DNA of 64,000 bases. It comes from Nostoc sp. NIES-3756 (GTDB lineage: Bacteria > Cyanobacteriota > Cyanobacteriia > Cyanobacteriales > Nostocaceae). Under the pieces are notes generated by a model, which was not told the DNA's origin, did no database searches, and saw only the letters and a list, made by a program, of their open reading frames with translations. This document shows positions 1-8,880 of the stretch, piece by piece. How positions within the stretch are numbered: position 1 is the stretch's first letter; every line of letters begins with the position of its first letter. The translations under genes were made by a program, and so were the position numbers. The stretch spans positions 6,028,001-6,092,000 of the forward strand of contig NZ_AP017295.1 in the NCBI RefSeq assembly GCF_001548375.1, given 5' to 3'.

Positions 1-525
1 TCTAGATTCAAAGGTGAAAAGCGACCTGTAGAAAAGGTAAGTTGGGATGATGCGGTGGAGTTTTGCAAAAGATTGAGTCAGAAGACAGGAAAAACCTACA
101 GGTTGCCCAGCGAAGCCGAATGGGAATATGCTTGTCGTGCAGGAACAACCACACCGTTTTATTTTGGCGAAACCATCACCACAGATTTAGTCAACTATCA
201 CGGTAGTTATCCCTATGGTGCTGCACCCAAAGGTGAATACCGTTTGCAAACAACAGATGTAGGAAAATTTCCGCCAAACTCTTTTGGTTTATACGATATG
301 TGTGGTAATACATGGGAATGGTGTCAAGATTTATATAATGAGAGTTACCAAGGCGCGCCAACAGATGGTAGTACGTGGCTAAGTGGTAAAGATAATAACA
401 TAAAGCTGCTGCGTGGCGGTAGTTTGTACGTCTTCGCTGTTCATTGCCGTTCTGCCTATCGCCATAGAGATGCTATCACGAATCTTAGAGACAACGTTGG
501 GTTTCGTGTGGTGGCTGTGGCGTGA
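1..525 (+). CDS. Formylglycine-generating-enzyme (SUMF1/FGE-sulfatase) domain protein, 5' end outside window
   Basis: The frame is open from base 1, so the gene begins upstream and only its C-terminal part (about 174 residues) is here. The visible part has the signature blocks of the FGE-sulfatase/SUMF1 fold: [46 protein letters not shown], a LLRGGS strand and a final NVGFRVV. In cyanobacteria this domain is common in proteins related to formylglycine-generating enzymes and in C-type-lectin-like proteins fused to kinase or caspase-like domains. Which of these applies cannot be told, because the N-terminus is missing. Real FGE activity depends on particular residues of the catalytic region. 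I cannot confirm them here, so enzymatic function stays open. The family assignment is firm. Confidence 0.85.
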   Translation, partial: SRFKGEKRPVEKVSWDDAVEFCKRLSQKTGKTYRLPSEAEWEYACRAGTTTPFYFGETITTDLVNYHGSYPYGAAPKGEYRLQTTDVGKFPPNSFGLYDMCGNTWEWCQDLYNESYQGAPTDGSTWLSGKDNNIKLLRGGSLYVFAVHCRSAYRHRDAITNLRDNVGFRVVAVA

Positions 526-665
526 GTATTCTTTACCCCATACACCTTTCCCTTTTTGCACTCTTAACTTCTTAATTAATATTAATTATAAGCTAGGATA
601 AACATAAATCAGCAGTTAATTTTAATAGTTGCATTAATCCAAAATTGCAATATAGGAAAAAGAGC

Positions 666-938
666 GTGCAAGCCATTCTTTTAAGCAGCGAAGAAGTCGG
701 CAAACGAGCCAGGGCATTATATGACAATAACATTCGTCAGCAGGTAAAGACAGAAGAAAACATCGGTAAAATGGTAGTTATCGACATAGAAACAGGTGAA
801 TATGCAGTTGATAAAACAGGCATAGAATCAGCCCGTTATTTACGTCAAAAGAACCCATTGGCTAGACTTTATGGGATTTGCATTGGTTATAAGTTCGCTG
901 TTTCTTTCTGTGGTGATATGGAGCGTGATGATAGGTGA
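666..938 (+). CDS. Small hypothetical protein paired with an aspartic protease-like gene
   Basis: About 90 residues. I prefer the GTG at 666 (reading MQAILLSSEEVGKRARALYDN) because an AGGAAAA ribosome-binding site lies about 9 bases upstream; a TTG at 645 would add seven residues. The protein is soluble and mixed-charge, with a central segment IGKMVVIDIETGEYAVDKTGIESARYL. It ends in a GTGA overlap with the next gene, so the two are translationally coupled. Small proteins of this kind accompany retropepsin-like genes in many cyanobacteria, in an arrangement resembling a toxin-antitoxin pair. That role is inference. I do not recognise a named family. Confidence 0.6.
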   Translation: MQAILLSSEEVGKRARALYDNNIRQQVKTEENIGKMVVIDIETGEYAVDKTGIESARYLRQKNPLARLYGICIGYKFAVSFCGDMERDDR

Positions 939-1282
939 TCACTGGTATCATCAAAAGTGGACATCCTACAGTTAACATAATATTTCGTCTTTCAAATCAA
1001 CCAGATTTTACTATTGAATTTGTGATTGATACAGGGTTTACAGGCGATTTGAGTTTACCACTAGCAGCAGTCAATTTAATGAATTTGCCTTTTCTTTATG
1101 AACTATCTGCAAATCTAACTAATAATAGTTGGGTAGATATTCCACTACATGAGGCTGTTATTCTCTGGAATGGAGAGGAAAGAGTAGTTAATGTTTTAGC
1201 CACAGGAAGGCGGCCTTTATTGGGGACAGCTTTATTGGATGGTTATGAATTGACTTTACAGTTCACAGAAGTGGTTTGGTAA
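935..1282 (+). CDS. Retropepsin-like (clan AA) aspartic protease family protein
   Basis: 115 residues. It starts with GTG at 935, which overlaps the TGA of the preceding gene. The N-terminal half carries FVIDTGFTGDLSLP, the D-T-G catalytic loop of retroviral-type aspartic proteases. The C-terminal half has PLLGTALLDGYELTLQF, matching the hydrophobic-G-hydrophobic-L flap and strand after the loop in clan AA proteins. At this length it would be a single-lobe enzyme that must dimerise to build an active site. The substrate is unknown. The upstream coupled small protein may be its partner or target. The fold is well supported by the motif; the cellular role is unknown. Confidence 0.75.
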   Translation: MITGIIKSGHPTVNIIFRLSNQPDFTIEFVIDTGFTGDLSLPLAAVNLMNLPFLYELSANLTNNSWVDIPLHEAVILWNGEERVVNVLATGRRPLLGTALLDGYELTLQFTEVVW

Positions 1283-1362
1283 CAATTGATGATTTATAAT
1301 TACCAAACCATTATATTTTTGCAATGCAGCCTCTACAACGGTCTCCACAACATGGTTAGCAA

Positions 1363-3342
1363 TTACTCAGCTAAATTAATCGCTGGGTTACGGCTAAAAA
1401 AGCCTCTTGGAGATAGTTTAAACCCAAGTTTGTGAACAGGCATCACGGGCCAATCTTCTGGTTTGGGTACATGAGTAATACCCATCGTGTACCACAGAAC
1501 TATATCTTGATTAACCAACGATTCATCATCAGCAATATATTGGGGTAAACCTTGTCCTGGTGGCGCTTGGTTGGGATAATCACCACCTGCATATAATTCA
1601 CCCGCTTTGTATTTAGTCACCCAAACATGATGGGTGGCAAACTCAGCCTTCTGCCGAATTTTCGCCCCCTCTACTGGGAAAAATACGGTGTTACCTCCTG
1701 GCATTAACATATATGCAGGCGCAACTCCTAAAGCATTCTTTTTCTCTGCACTGGCAATCATCCATTCTCGACTGTGTTTGATATCCAAATCACGCACAGC
1801 AGCTTTTTCAGTCTTGAGTGGAGTATCTTTAACTGTCATTGCATTACCTATTAGGTTATTCTTACCCATCGGTAAGCTTTGCACATTCATCTCCATTACA
1901 TTATTAGCTTGTCCATCAACATCCATATCTAAGCGATAGTTAAAAAAGTGCTGATGGTTGACACCAAAAAGGTTTTTAGCCAGCAACCGTCCATAAGCAT
2001 CATCTTGAGACTGGGTTTGTGCCTCTGTTCCTTGTACTAAGACAATACCTGTTAAGTCATTCTGCACTTCTAACGTGCCGTCTTGGTGGAAAATCCAGTT
2101 AATGTTGTAATCATAGTTATCAACCGCAGCCGTAATGGTGATGACTAACTCTCGATTCCGCCGTACATCGTTGCGTTGCGTCTTATATTCATAGTGTTTC
2201 CAGAGAATGCCATTGTCGCGTTCGTAAATACCAACAACTCCAGGCATAGTGTAGGGTTCTCCCTCTTCATTGGCAAACACGGCATCAAGTAAAACCCCAT
2301 TCTGGGGAACTTCCTTGCCTAACTCCATTGTGCTGGCTAACAAACCCAGGTTATATTCACCTACATCAAAAGCATTTCTGAATGACCAAGTAGGATCAGG
2401 TTCACCGTAAGGTACTACCATTTCCGATAGGCTACCGCGATACAATACTGGTCGGATATTTTCACCATCTTGATAAGTTACTTGATACAGTACCAACCCA
2501 TCGCGCGGGTGCATTAGGTAACGAAACTTCCAACCTTGCCAGCTAATTTCATTCCCTTTAATTTGGAAACTCTTGCCCTTTGGTTGCAATATTTGCAAGA
2601 GTTTTGGCGGTACAAGTAATTTACCCAAAGATTGTAAATCATAATTCCAATTTTCTTGAGAAATAGGAACTATTCCTTGATCAATAAAATTGGTGACTGT
2701 ACCTTTATTCAAATCGACAGTTGCTATTACGCCCTCAATAGGACTGCCGTAATGATTCCAACTTTCACCGCTATAAAATAATAAAGTCCGACACAATCGG
2801 CTACCTGTTGCTGCTTCCTCCTGACTTAAAATTCCTGCCCCCCAGCAACTAACTACTACTTTGTTAAAATCTGTAATTCCCCGCTTCTTCATGGCTTCTT
2901 GCCATCGGGGATCAGATTTAACTGCCTGCCGTGCCAGTTCGTACTCTGAAGCAAAAATTGCAGGTTGAACGTTGGGTTTTTCTTGCCAGGAAGCGATTTT
3001 TTGGTTTTTTAGGTCAACAATAGCTTCGTATGTTGTATTTTGCACTCTCTCATACACTACCAAAAAAGCTTTACGCTCAAATGGTTGACCTGGTGTAAAA
3101 TTTATCGCTTCTTGTTTATTAGGTTCTGCCAAAGCAATTAAAGGAAAAGCTGCCATATCAGTTAAAGGCTTTTCCTTTCTAATTACAGCAACAGCCGTTT
3201 TAATTTCCATCTCAGTCAACGCCGTAAGAGGATGGGAAATAGATGGTTGCTGTGCTATGGCTGTTGCCATTAATCTCAGTGAGAAAGCAAAGCCGATAAT
3301 GATAATAGTTAACAAAAAAAATAGCCTTAATCGCTTCATCAT
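1363..3342 (-). CDS. Copper-containing primary-amine oxidase, exported
   Basis: 659 residues, the expected size for a copper amine oxidase (oxidative deamination of primary amines to aldehydes with release of NH3 and H2O2). The N-terminus has a basic start, a hydrophobic stretch (about residues 5-28) and an A-x-A-like site before QQPSI, so it is probably exported to the periplasm. The topaquinone motif is visible as AVDNYDYNINW, where the first Tyr after Asn is the one converted to TPQ. Upstream is the catalytic-base region NAFDVGEYNLG. Copper ligands fit HQHFFNYRLDMDVDG and, later, THHVWVTKY. It stands alone and is convergent with the gene before it. In a cyanobacterium the likely use is nitrogen or carbon from amines; the substrate is not deducible. 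Confidence 0.88.
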   Translation of the reverse strand: MMKRLRLFFLLTIIIIGFAFSLRLMATAIAQQPSISHPLTALTEMEIKTAVAVIRKEKPLTDMAAFPLIALAEPNKQEAINFTPGQPFERKAFLVVYERVQNTTYEAIVDLKNQKIASWQEKPNVQPAIFASEYELARQAVKSDPRWQEAMKKRGITDFNKVVVSCWGAGILSQEEAATGSRLCRTLLFYSGESWNHYGSPIEGVIATVDLNKGTVTNFIDQGIVPISQENWNYDLQSLGKLLVPPKLLQILQPKGKSFQIKGNEISWQGWKFRYLMHPRDGLVLYQVTYQDGENIRPVLYRGSLSEMVVPYGEPDPTWSFRNAFDVGEYNLGLLASTMELGKEVPQNGVLLDAVFANEEGEPYTMPGVVGIYERDNGILWKHYEYKTQRNDVRRNRELVITITAAVDNYDYNINWIFHQDGTLEVQNDLTGIVLVQGTEAQTQSQDDAYGRLLAKNLFGVNHQHFFNYRLDMDVDGQANNVMEMNVQSLPMGKNNLIGNAMTVKDTPLKTEKAAVRDLDIKHSREWMIASAEKKNALGVAPAYMLMPGGNTVFFPVEGAKIRQKAEFATHHVWVTKYKAGELYAGGDYPNQAPPGQGLPQYIADDESLVNQDIVLWYTMGITHVPKPEDWPVMPVHKLGFKLSPRGFFSRNPAINLAE

Positions 3343-3452
3343 ATGTGGAAATCAGGAAATAAATTTATTATTTATTTCCTGAGATTGGATATAAAACAGA
3401 ATTAAAGCTAGATGTTATTAGTCCATAGTCAACAGCCACTGACCACTGACAA

Positions 3453-3478
3453 AAACAAAAAAACCCCCAAAGGGGGGG
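3453..3478 (-). terminator. Intrinsic terminator after coxC
   Basis: On the minus strand a CCCCC-TTT-GGGGG stem-loop is followed by a run of seven T. It lies about 50 bases past the coxC stop and closes the coxBAC operon. Confidence 0.75.
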
Positions 3479-3527
3479 CTGAATTGTTAAGTTGTCCGCG
3501 TGGAGTGAACAACTATATAAGTAATAC

Positions 3528-4151
3528 TTACAGCAAATACAGTAATCCGAATAAAATAATCCAGATTACGTCTACGAAGTGCCAGTATATTTCCGCAGCT
3601 TCGATACCAAAGCGTTTTTCCTTACTGTAGTGACCAGGAGTGCGCGATCGCCATAATACAGCTACAATCGCTAAAACGCCGATAGTTACGTGCAAACCGT
3701 GAAACCCAGTCAACACATAAAAGGCACTGGCAAATAAATTAGTAGTCAGTCCAAATTCTAAGTGTGTGTATTCATACACCTGACCAACCAAGAATATCGC
3801 ACCCATAGCCGCAGTAACTGCCAACCAAGTACGCATACCCTTAGTATCATTCTTTTTAATTGCCGTATCAGCGTTGTGCATCACAAAGCTACTAGCAATT
3901 AGGTTGACAGTGTTGACACCAGGAAGCAACAATTCTAACTCTGGTGTACCTGCTGGCGGCCACACGGGTAAAGTTGAACGGAAAGCGAGATAAGCTCCGA
4001 ACAAGCCCAAGAATATCATTCCCTCAGCGACAAGGAAAACAAATAACCCAAACAGCCGATGATCTGGATGTTCTTCATGATGACCAGATGCTTCGGCAGC
4101 ATGGTGGTGATTTAGTTCCGTTTTCGCTGGGTCAATAATTTGACTTTGCAT
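3528..4151 (-). CDS. coxC: Cytochrome c oxidase subunit III
   Basis: 207 residues with five predicted membrane spans, the short form of subunit III usual in cyanobacteria. Recognisable blocks are HPDHRLFGLFVFLVAEGMIFLGLFGAYLAFR, the ATSFVMHNAD-like segment (here IASSFVMHNADTA), FYVLTGFHGLHVTIG and the C-terminal EIYWHFVDVIWIILFGLLYLL. Subunit III contains no redox metal and stabilises the proton-pumping catalytic subunit I. The gene is last in the coxB-coxA-coxC order on the minus strand. A 234-bp gap filled with dispersed repeats separates it from coxA. An intrinsic terminator follows. Confidence 0.95.
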   Translation of the reverse strand: MQSQIIDPAKTELNHHHAAEASGHHEEHPDHRLFGLFVFLVAEGMIFLGLFGAYLAFRSTLPVWPPAGTPELELLLPGVNTVNLIASSFVMHNADTAIKKNDTKGMRTWLAVTAAMGAIFLVGQVYEYTHLEFGLTTNLFASAFYVLTGFHGLHVTIGVLAIVAVLWRSRTPGHYSKEKRFGIEAAEIYWHFVDVIWIILFGLLYLL

Positions 4152-4257
4152 GAATTTTAAAAATTGTAAATGGGGAGTAGGAAGTGGGTATTGGGGATTA
4201 GGGCTAGGTTATAGATGTAGTTATTAACCTCTACCTTACTTTTCACGGGATCTGGAA

Positions 4258-4344
4258 AACCCCTCTCCAAACCTCTCTCCTTGTAGGGGAGAGGCTTTAA
4301 TTGCTCCCCCTTCTCTTGAAGGGAAGAGGGCTGGGGGGTTAGGT
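4258..4344. repeat. Dispersed hairpin repeat between coxA and coxC
   Basis: Two consecutive imperfect hairpins built from CCTCTCC-TTGTA-GGGGAGAGG and CCCCTTCTCTTGAAGGGAAGAGGG. Purine/pyrimidine-rich repeats of this type are scattered in Nostoc-group genomes. Here one lies inside the coxBAC operon, where it could pause or attenuate transcription or protect mRNA ends. Confidence 0.6.
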
Positions 4345-4385
4345 CTGGCGTTAACTTTTCCACATGAGGTGAAAAATCAGAACTT

Positions 4386-6113
4386 CTACGACTCAATAGT
4401 GGGATATGGCTCATCAGGTGCAGCCCTTAGCACTGAGTTGGGGCCGCCTGATAAGACTGGATTAGGGTCAGATAGGGGTACACCTTCGTTAGCCTTTTCC
4501 AAACCGTAATCATAAGGGCCTGTAGCTAGGACTGGGAGTTTATCAAAATTCTCGATCGCTGGCGGTGAGGTGGTCATCCACTCTAGGGTAAGTGCGCGCC
4601 AAGGATTATTCCCCGCTTTCTCACCGTATAACCAACTCCAAATTGCATTGAAGATGAAGGGGAAGGTGGAAACTGCAAGAATGTAAGAACCGTAGGTGCA
4701 AATTTCGTTTAATAAAGCAAATTTGGGGTCGTATTGAGCTACACGGCGATTCATGCCCATCAAACCGAGTTTGTGCATGGGTAAGAAGGTCATATTTAGA
4801 CCAATAATAGTCAAGGCAAAGTGAACTTTACCCCAAAACTCGTTCATCATCCGTCCCGTCATTTTCGGGAACCAATGATAAATGGCGGCGAAAATACCGA
4901 GTACACTACCACCAAATAGGACGTAGTGCAGGTGAGCGACGACAAAATAGGTATCGTGGACGTGGATATCAAAAGGTACTGCCGCCAACATTACGCCACT
5001 GATACCGCCAATTACGAAGGTTCCGACAAAGCCCATCGCAAATAACATCGGGGGGTTGAACTGGATTTTACCGCCCCACATCGTACCCAACCAGCTAAAA
5101 ATTTTGATCCCTGTGGGTACGGCGATAATCATTGTAGTGATCATGAAGAACATCCGCAACCAACCGGGAATACCACTGGTAAACATGTGGTGCGCCCAGA
5201 CGATTAACCCTAAGAAACTGATAGCTAGGGATGAGTAGGCGATCGCTTTGTAACCAAAAATCGGTTTGCGCGAATGTATAGGAATAATCTCAGATATTGT
5301 CCCAAAGAAGGGCAAAATCATGATATAAACTGCCGGGTGGGAATAAAACCAGAACATATGCTGGTAAACCACCGGGTCGCCGCCGCCTGTAGGATTGAAA
5401 AATGTCGTGCCTGCCAACAAATCAAAAGCCAGCAGAATCAAACCTGCGGCTAACACTGGTGTGGAAAGTAAAACCAATGCTGAGGTAGCAAACATCGCCC
5501 AGCAGAACAAAGGCATTTGATGGAAGCCCATACTGGGGACACGCATCTTGTAAATGGTGACGAGGAAATTAATCGCCCCCAAAATTGATGACGTACCCAA
5601 CAGCAGGACACTGATAATCCAGATCGCCTCACCTACTTGTCCTGTTACCAAGCTCAAAGGCGGGTAGGAAGTCCAGCCTGCATCGGGTGCATCCCCTACA
5701 ACCAAACTGGCAATCAGCAACAGTCCAGCCGGGGGAATCATCCAAAAAGCTACAGCATTCAGCCTGGGGAATGCCATATCCTTTGCCCCAATCATTAGGG
5801 GAATCAGATAGTTAGCAAATCCCGCACCAGCCGGCACAATCCACAAGAAAATCATGATTGTGGCGTGCAGGGTAAATAAGCTGTTATAAACTTCCGGCGT
5901 GACAAAATCCACTTCTGGCGTGCGTAGTTCTGTACGCACCAAGTCAGCCATCACGCCGCCAATGCAGTAAAAAATGAACGAGGTGACAAGGTATTGAATC
6001 CCGATCACCTTATGGTCGGTATTAAAACTAAAGTAATCTCGCCAATGTCTTTCCCCAGGCTCGTCAATACGAGCGGGGATATTGGCTGTTTCTTGTAACT
6101 GGGCTTGTGTCAT
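4386..6113 (-). CDS. coxA: Cytochrome c oxidase subunit I (aa3 type, A2-like proton channel)
   Basis: 575 residues, twelve membrane spans. Metal ligands are all visible: His83 (TLHATIM) and His396 for low-spin heme, His394 (VVAHLHYVL) for the high-spin heme, and His259, His308 and His309 for CuB, with the cross-linked Tyr263 (SHPAVY). The D-channel Asp is in GAKDMAFPRLN (about 112) and the K-channel Lys in FGYKAIAYSS (about 289). The segment reads FYSHPAVYI, not GHPEVYI. The channel glutamate of A1 oxidases is therefore replaced by the Tyr-Ser motif typical of the A2 subfamily. It catalyses reduction of O2 by cytochrome c6 or plastocyanin, coupled to proton pumping. Middle gene of coxBAC; the heme A synthesis genes lie just upstream in the opposite direction. 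Confidence 0.97.
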   Translation of the reverse strand: MTQAQLQETANIPARIDEPGERHWRDYFSFNTDHKVIGIQYLVTSFIFYCIGGVMADLVRTELRTPEVDFVTPEVYNSLFTLHATIMIFLWIVPAGAGFANYLIPLMIGAKDMAFPRLNAVAFWMIPPAGLLLIASLVVGDAPDAGWTSYPPLSLVTGQVGEAIWIISVLLLGTSSILGAINFLVTIYKMRVPSMGFHQMPLFCWAMFATSALVLLSTPVLAAGLILLAFDLLAGTTFFNPTGGGDPVVYQHMFWFYSHPAVYIMILPFFGTISEIIPIHSRKPIFGYKAIAYSSLAISFLGLIVWAHHMFTSGIPGWLRMFFMITTMIIAVPTGIKIFSWLGTMWGGKIQFNPPMLFAMGFVGTFVIGGISGVMLAAVPFDIHVHDTYFVVAHLHYVLFGGSVLGIFAAIYHWFPKMTGRMMNEFWGKVHFALTIIGLNMTFLPMHKLGLMGMNRRVAQYDPKFALLNEICTYGSYILAVSTFPFIFNAIWSWLYGEKAGNNPWRALTLEWMTTSPPAIENFDKLPVLATGPYDYGLEKANEGVPLSDPNPVLSGGPNSVLRAAPDEPYPTIES

Positions 6114-6119
6114 GGTTAA

Positions 6120-6208
6120 AAGTCAATAGTCAATAGTCATTAGTCATTAGTCATTAGTCAATAGTCACTGGTTATAGCTGTGGACTTTGGACTTTGGACT
6201 TTGGACTA
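6120..6208. repeat. Heptad short tandem repeats (STRR type) between coxB and coxA
   Basis: Tandem 7-base units alternating TAGTCAA and TAGTCAT (6120-6166), then 8-base TTTGGACT units (6181-6208). This repeat class is characteristic of heterocystous cyanobacteria. It fills the 99-bp coxA-coxB gap. Confidence 0.85.
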
Positions 6209-6212
6209 AAAA

Positions 6213-7295
6213 CTAATTGTGCATGTGATGTAACATTTCAGGTTTGATTCCCATGTCCTTGGTGTAAGGAGCAAGGAATTGGTCTGGGGTGAGGTTTGCG
6301 GGGTTGATAGCTACGGCTTGATTGAGAGTTTCTGTGTTAGCCGCTACCTGTTCCTGCATCCATTTGTTAAATGCTTCTTCCGGTTCCACTACTACCTGTG
6401 TTCTCATCGCACCGTGGTAGGGGCCACATAGTTCGGCACAGATGAGGGCATAATCACCTGCTTTGTTTGGGGTAAAGCGGATTTCGCTTTGTCTACCGGG
6501 GATTGCATCTTGTTTCAAGCGAAATTCAGGAACCCAAAAGGCATGGATGACATCGTTGGCTGTCATATTGATTTCCACCTGTCGCCCAATGGGAACGTGC
6601 AGTTCGCTAGAGGTTATGCCTGTTTCTGGATAGGTGAAAATCCAAGCGTATTGTAGCCCGGTGACGTTGACTTTTAATTCTGGTGCTTGACTGACTTTAT
6701 CAGAGCTTGTGCCAAGAGTGGGAGCAACGCTACCTACACCTGGAGCATCTTGTTTCTGGGGAATTTGATCAGCATTGCGGACTGCGGCTGTCGCTGGGTC
6801 TTGCATCGCCTCATCAGATTTCTCTTGATTGCGGTTAGGCGCAGTGCTGGGGGGAGTATCGTTGAGAGTTGCCGCGATCGCCGCCCCAGGCATTGTCATA
6901 GAACTCTGAGTTATGGGCGCTTCGTGGACGGCGTGGGGATCAAAGCCACCGATGTCATTATAAACTTCAAAGCTATAGACAGAAATACCGATAACTATAA
7001 TTGCGGGGATCGCTGTCCAGAGTATTTCTAATGGGACATTACCCTCGATTGGGGGGCCGTCTTCGTGATCACCAGCCCGCCGACGATATTTAATTGCACA
7101 GTAAATTAATACACCTTCAACAATCAAAAATATACCTGTAGAAACGGTCATCATCGTATTAAAAAGACCGTCAACTAAATCTGCTTCATCAGAAGCAGCG
7201 ACTGGTAATAGTCCATGATTTTGACCATACCAAAGGCTTACCAGGGTTAGCCCGATGCCTATTAGTAATGTCCAGATTGAACTTGGGATTTTCAC
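6213..7295 (-). CDS. coxB: Cytochrome c oxidase subunit II with extended linker
   Basis: 360 residues. Two N-terminal membrane spans (about 7-24 and 50-70, with another hydrophobic stretch around 90-108) are followed by a periplasmic/lumenal cupredoxin domain. The CuA site is complete: His251 (DVIHAFW), Cys286, Glu288, Cys290, His294 and Met297 in CAELCGPYHGAM. It accepts electrons from a soluble carrier and passes them to heme a in subunit I. Residues 120-205 form a low-complexity Ala/Pro/Gln/Asn linker, longer than in ordinary subunit II, that separates the membrane hairpin from the CuA domain. First gene of the minus-strand coxBAC operon, divergent from ctaA. Confidence 0.95.
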   Translation of the reverse strand: MKIPSSIWTLLIGIGLTLVSLWYGQNHGLLPVAASDEADLVDGLFNTMMTVSTGIFLIVEGVLIYCAIKYRRRAGDHEDGPPIEGNVPLEILWTAIPAIIVIGISVYSFEVYNDIGGFDPHAVHEAPITQSSMTMPGAAIAATLNDTPPSTAPNRNQEKSDEAMQDPATAAVRNADQIPQKQDAPGVGSVAPTLGTSSDKVSQAPELKVNVTGLQYAWIFTYPETGITSSELHVPIGRQVEINMTANDVIHAFWVPEFRLKQDAIPGRQSEIRFTPNKAGDYALICAELCGPYHGAMRTQVVVEPEEAFNKWMQEQVAANTETLNQAVAINPANLTPDQFLAPYTKDMGIKPEMLHHMHN

Positions 7296-7696
7296 GGCTC
7301 ACTTAATTGAATTGGTTACGTTATCTCGAAGCATCTCACTTACTAAGGTAATCTAGGCTATTAAATATGGAGGCAAATGGTCTGAAATCTTTATTAATTT
7401 TTTCGACTATATTAGGAATTTTGAGTAAAAGAGATTTATTAGATACTTCCCAGAGTAGATGCCAATAATTAGAAAATTTTAAGGAAAATTTAGGATTTGA
7501 AAATTAACAAAGAATAAGCAATTTATGACAACTTAAAAAATACCTAAGGCTTGAGGCAAACAAGCGCTGTAGTAGTTAAAAGTAATAAGTAAACGTCCAT
7601 CAATAAATCCAGTTGTATAAGCTAGGGTGGAGATGGGTCGGTATTGAAAATAGAAATTTAAGCAGCTCTACCAAGGGCGGGCAGAAGGTATTGTTA
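7296..7696. promoter_or_regulatory. Divergent intergenic region between coxB and ctaA
   Basis: About 400 bases, AT-rich in the middle (7370-7560). It must hold the promoters of both the coxBAC operon and ctaA-ctaB, which would allow coordinated control of oxidase subunits and heme A supply. I see no convincing named operator. Confidence 0.5.
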
Positions 7697-8668
7697 ATGA
7701 GTGAATTTGTTCTAGAACAACAAAATGAAACGGCAGCAGAGCAACAAAAGCCCAAGGATATGATTCGGGGCTTGGTGTGGAAGACGGCGATAGCCACCTT
7801 GATTCTCATGGCTATAGGTTCTGCCACCCGTGTGATGAATGCTGGGCTTGCTTGTCCGGACTGGCCCCTCTGCTACGGCGAACTAGTGCCAGCCAAGCAA
7901 ATGAATTTGCAAGTTTTTTTGGAATGGTTTCACCGACTAGATGCAGGTTTGATTGGCATCACCGCGATCGCCTTATTTGGTTTATCCTGGTGGCATCGGC
8001 GTAATTTACCCTCCTGGTTGCCTTGGGCATCAACTTTTGCCTTATTCCTCATCGTCTTTCAAGGCATCTTGGGAGGACTCACCGTCACCGAATTATTACG
8101 ATTTGATATCGTCACTGCCCACTTGGGAACAGCACTGCTGTTTTTCACTACTCTACTAATCATCGGCATCGCTCTCACTCCCTATCAAGGCACAGGTAAC
8201 GTCGGTAAGCTGCCTTGGGTGGGTTTAGTCGCCGCGATTTTAGTTTATCTACAAAGTCTGTTAGGTGCATTAGTCGGTTCTCGCTGGGCGCTACATCAAT
8301 GCTTCGCAGGTTCTCAACTTTGCGGCGTAATGTACACCCACATTTTTGGCTTAGTACCGCCCACAGTAGCAACCTTGGCAGTGGTTTTAATTTCCTGGCG
8401 GACACCAGCGTTACATCCTGCTTTGCGACGATTGGCTAATATGGCGGGAGGATTGTTAATTCTGCAAATCCTCGTGGGATTTGCCACTTTCCGTCTCCAC
8501 CTCCAAGTCGAACCCCTAACCGTATCTCACCAAGCGATAGGAGCTACTTTGCTCGGTACTTTAGTAGCTTTTACCGTTCTTGCACTCCGCGACTGGACAG
8601 CCAGTCGGGAAATCAACACCTACCCAGTTGGTTTGGCAGCAACCGCTACAAATACGCAAACAGAGTAA
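7697..8668 (+). CDS. ctaA: Heme A synthase (COX15/CtaA family)
   Basis: 323 residues from the ATG at 7697, chosen because AGAAGG lies 8 bases upstream and the longer frame from 7613 adds an unlikely N-terminus. Eight membrane spans. It oxidises the heme O methyl group to the formyl group of heme A for the a/a3 hemes of CoxA. The two heme-binding His regions are present in both halves: EWFHRLDAG (about His79) and HLGTALLFF, then MYTHIFGLVPP and SHQAIGATLLG. Conserved cysteine pairs are seen in CPDWPLC and CFAGSQLC. It lies just upstream of ctaB and divergent from coxB. Confidence 0.93.
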   Translation: MSEFVLEQQNETAAEQQKPKDMIRGLVWKTAIATLILMAIGSATRVMNAGLACPDWPLCYGELVPAKQMNLQVFLEWFHRLDAGLIGITAIALFGLSWWHRRNLPSWLPWASTFALFLIVFQGILGGLTVTELLRFDIVTAHLGTALLFFTTLLIIGIALTPYQGTGNVGKLPWVGLVAAILVYLQSLLGALVGSRWALHQCFAGSQLCGVMYTHIFGLVPPTVATLAVVLISWRTPALHPALRRLANMAGGLLILQILVGFATFRLHLQVEPLTVSHQAIGATLLGTLVAFTVLALRDWTASREINTYPVGLAATATNTQTE

Positions 8669-8739
8669 GAGGAGGGGGGAGATGAGCATTAGCTTTCCGT
8701 TATTAAAAAACCAGGAAGATGGGGAAGAAGTTCTAAGTA

Positions 8740-8806
8740 CCTTCTCCCTCATCCCCCTCATCTCCCTCATCCCCCTCATCCTTCCTCCTCCTCTCCCCAG
8801 CGATAG
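8740..8806. repeat. Polypyrimidine CTCCCTCATCCCC repeat between ctaA and ctaB
   Basis: A run of CTCCCTCAT / CCCCCTCAT units followed by CCTTCCTCCTCCTC. The same pyrimidine-rich sequence type recurs near 15600-15652, 20085-20168, 22160-22202 and, inside tilS, 28428-28450. It is a dispersed low-complexity repeat. Confidence 0.7.
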
Positions 8807-8880
8807 TTACCACCATTGCTTACAACTCGTTATTAGTTGGGCTGCAACTAAGTTGTTGAAAATAAGGAATTATACTCAAA

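Noticed and set aside
4157..4414. 85-codon minus-strand frame between coxA and coxC.
   Set aside because: It consists of translated dispersed repeat (PSSLQEKGEQLKPLPYKERG) and runs into the end of coxA.
7613..7696. N-terminal extension of heme A synthase.
   Set aside because: The ATG at 7697 has a good RBS, and the extension has no similarity to CtaA.
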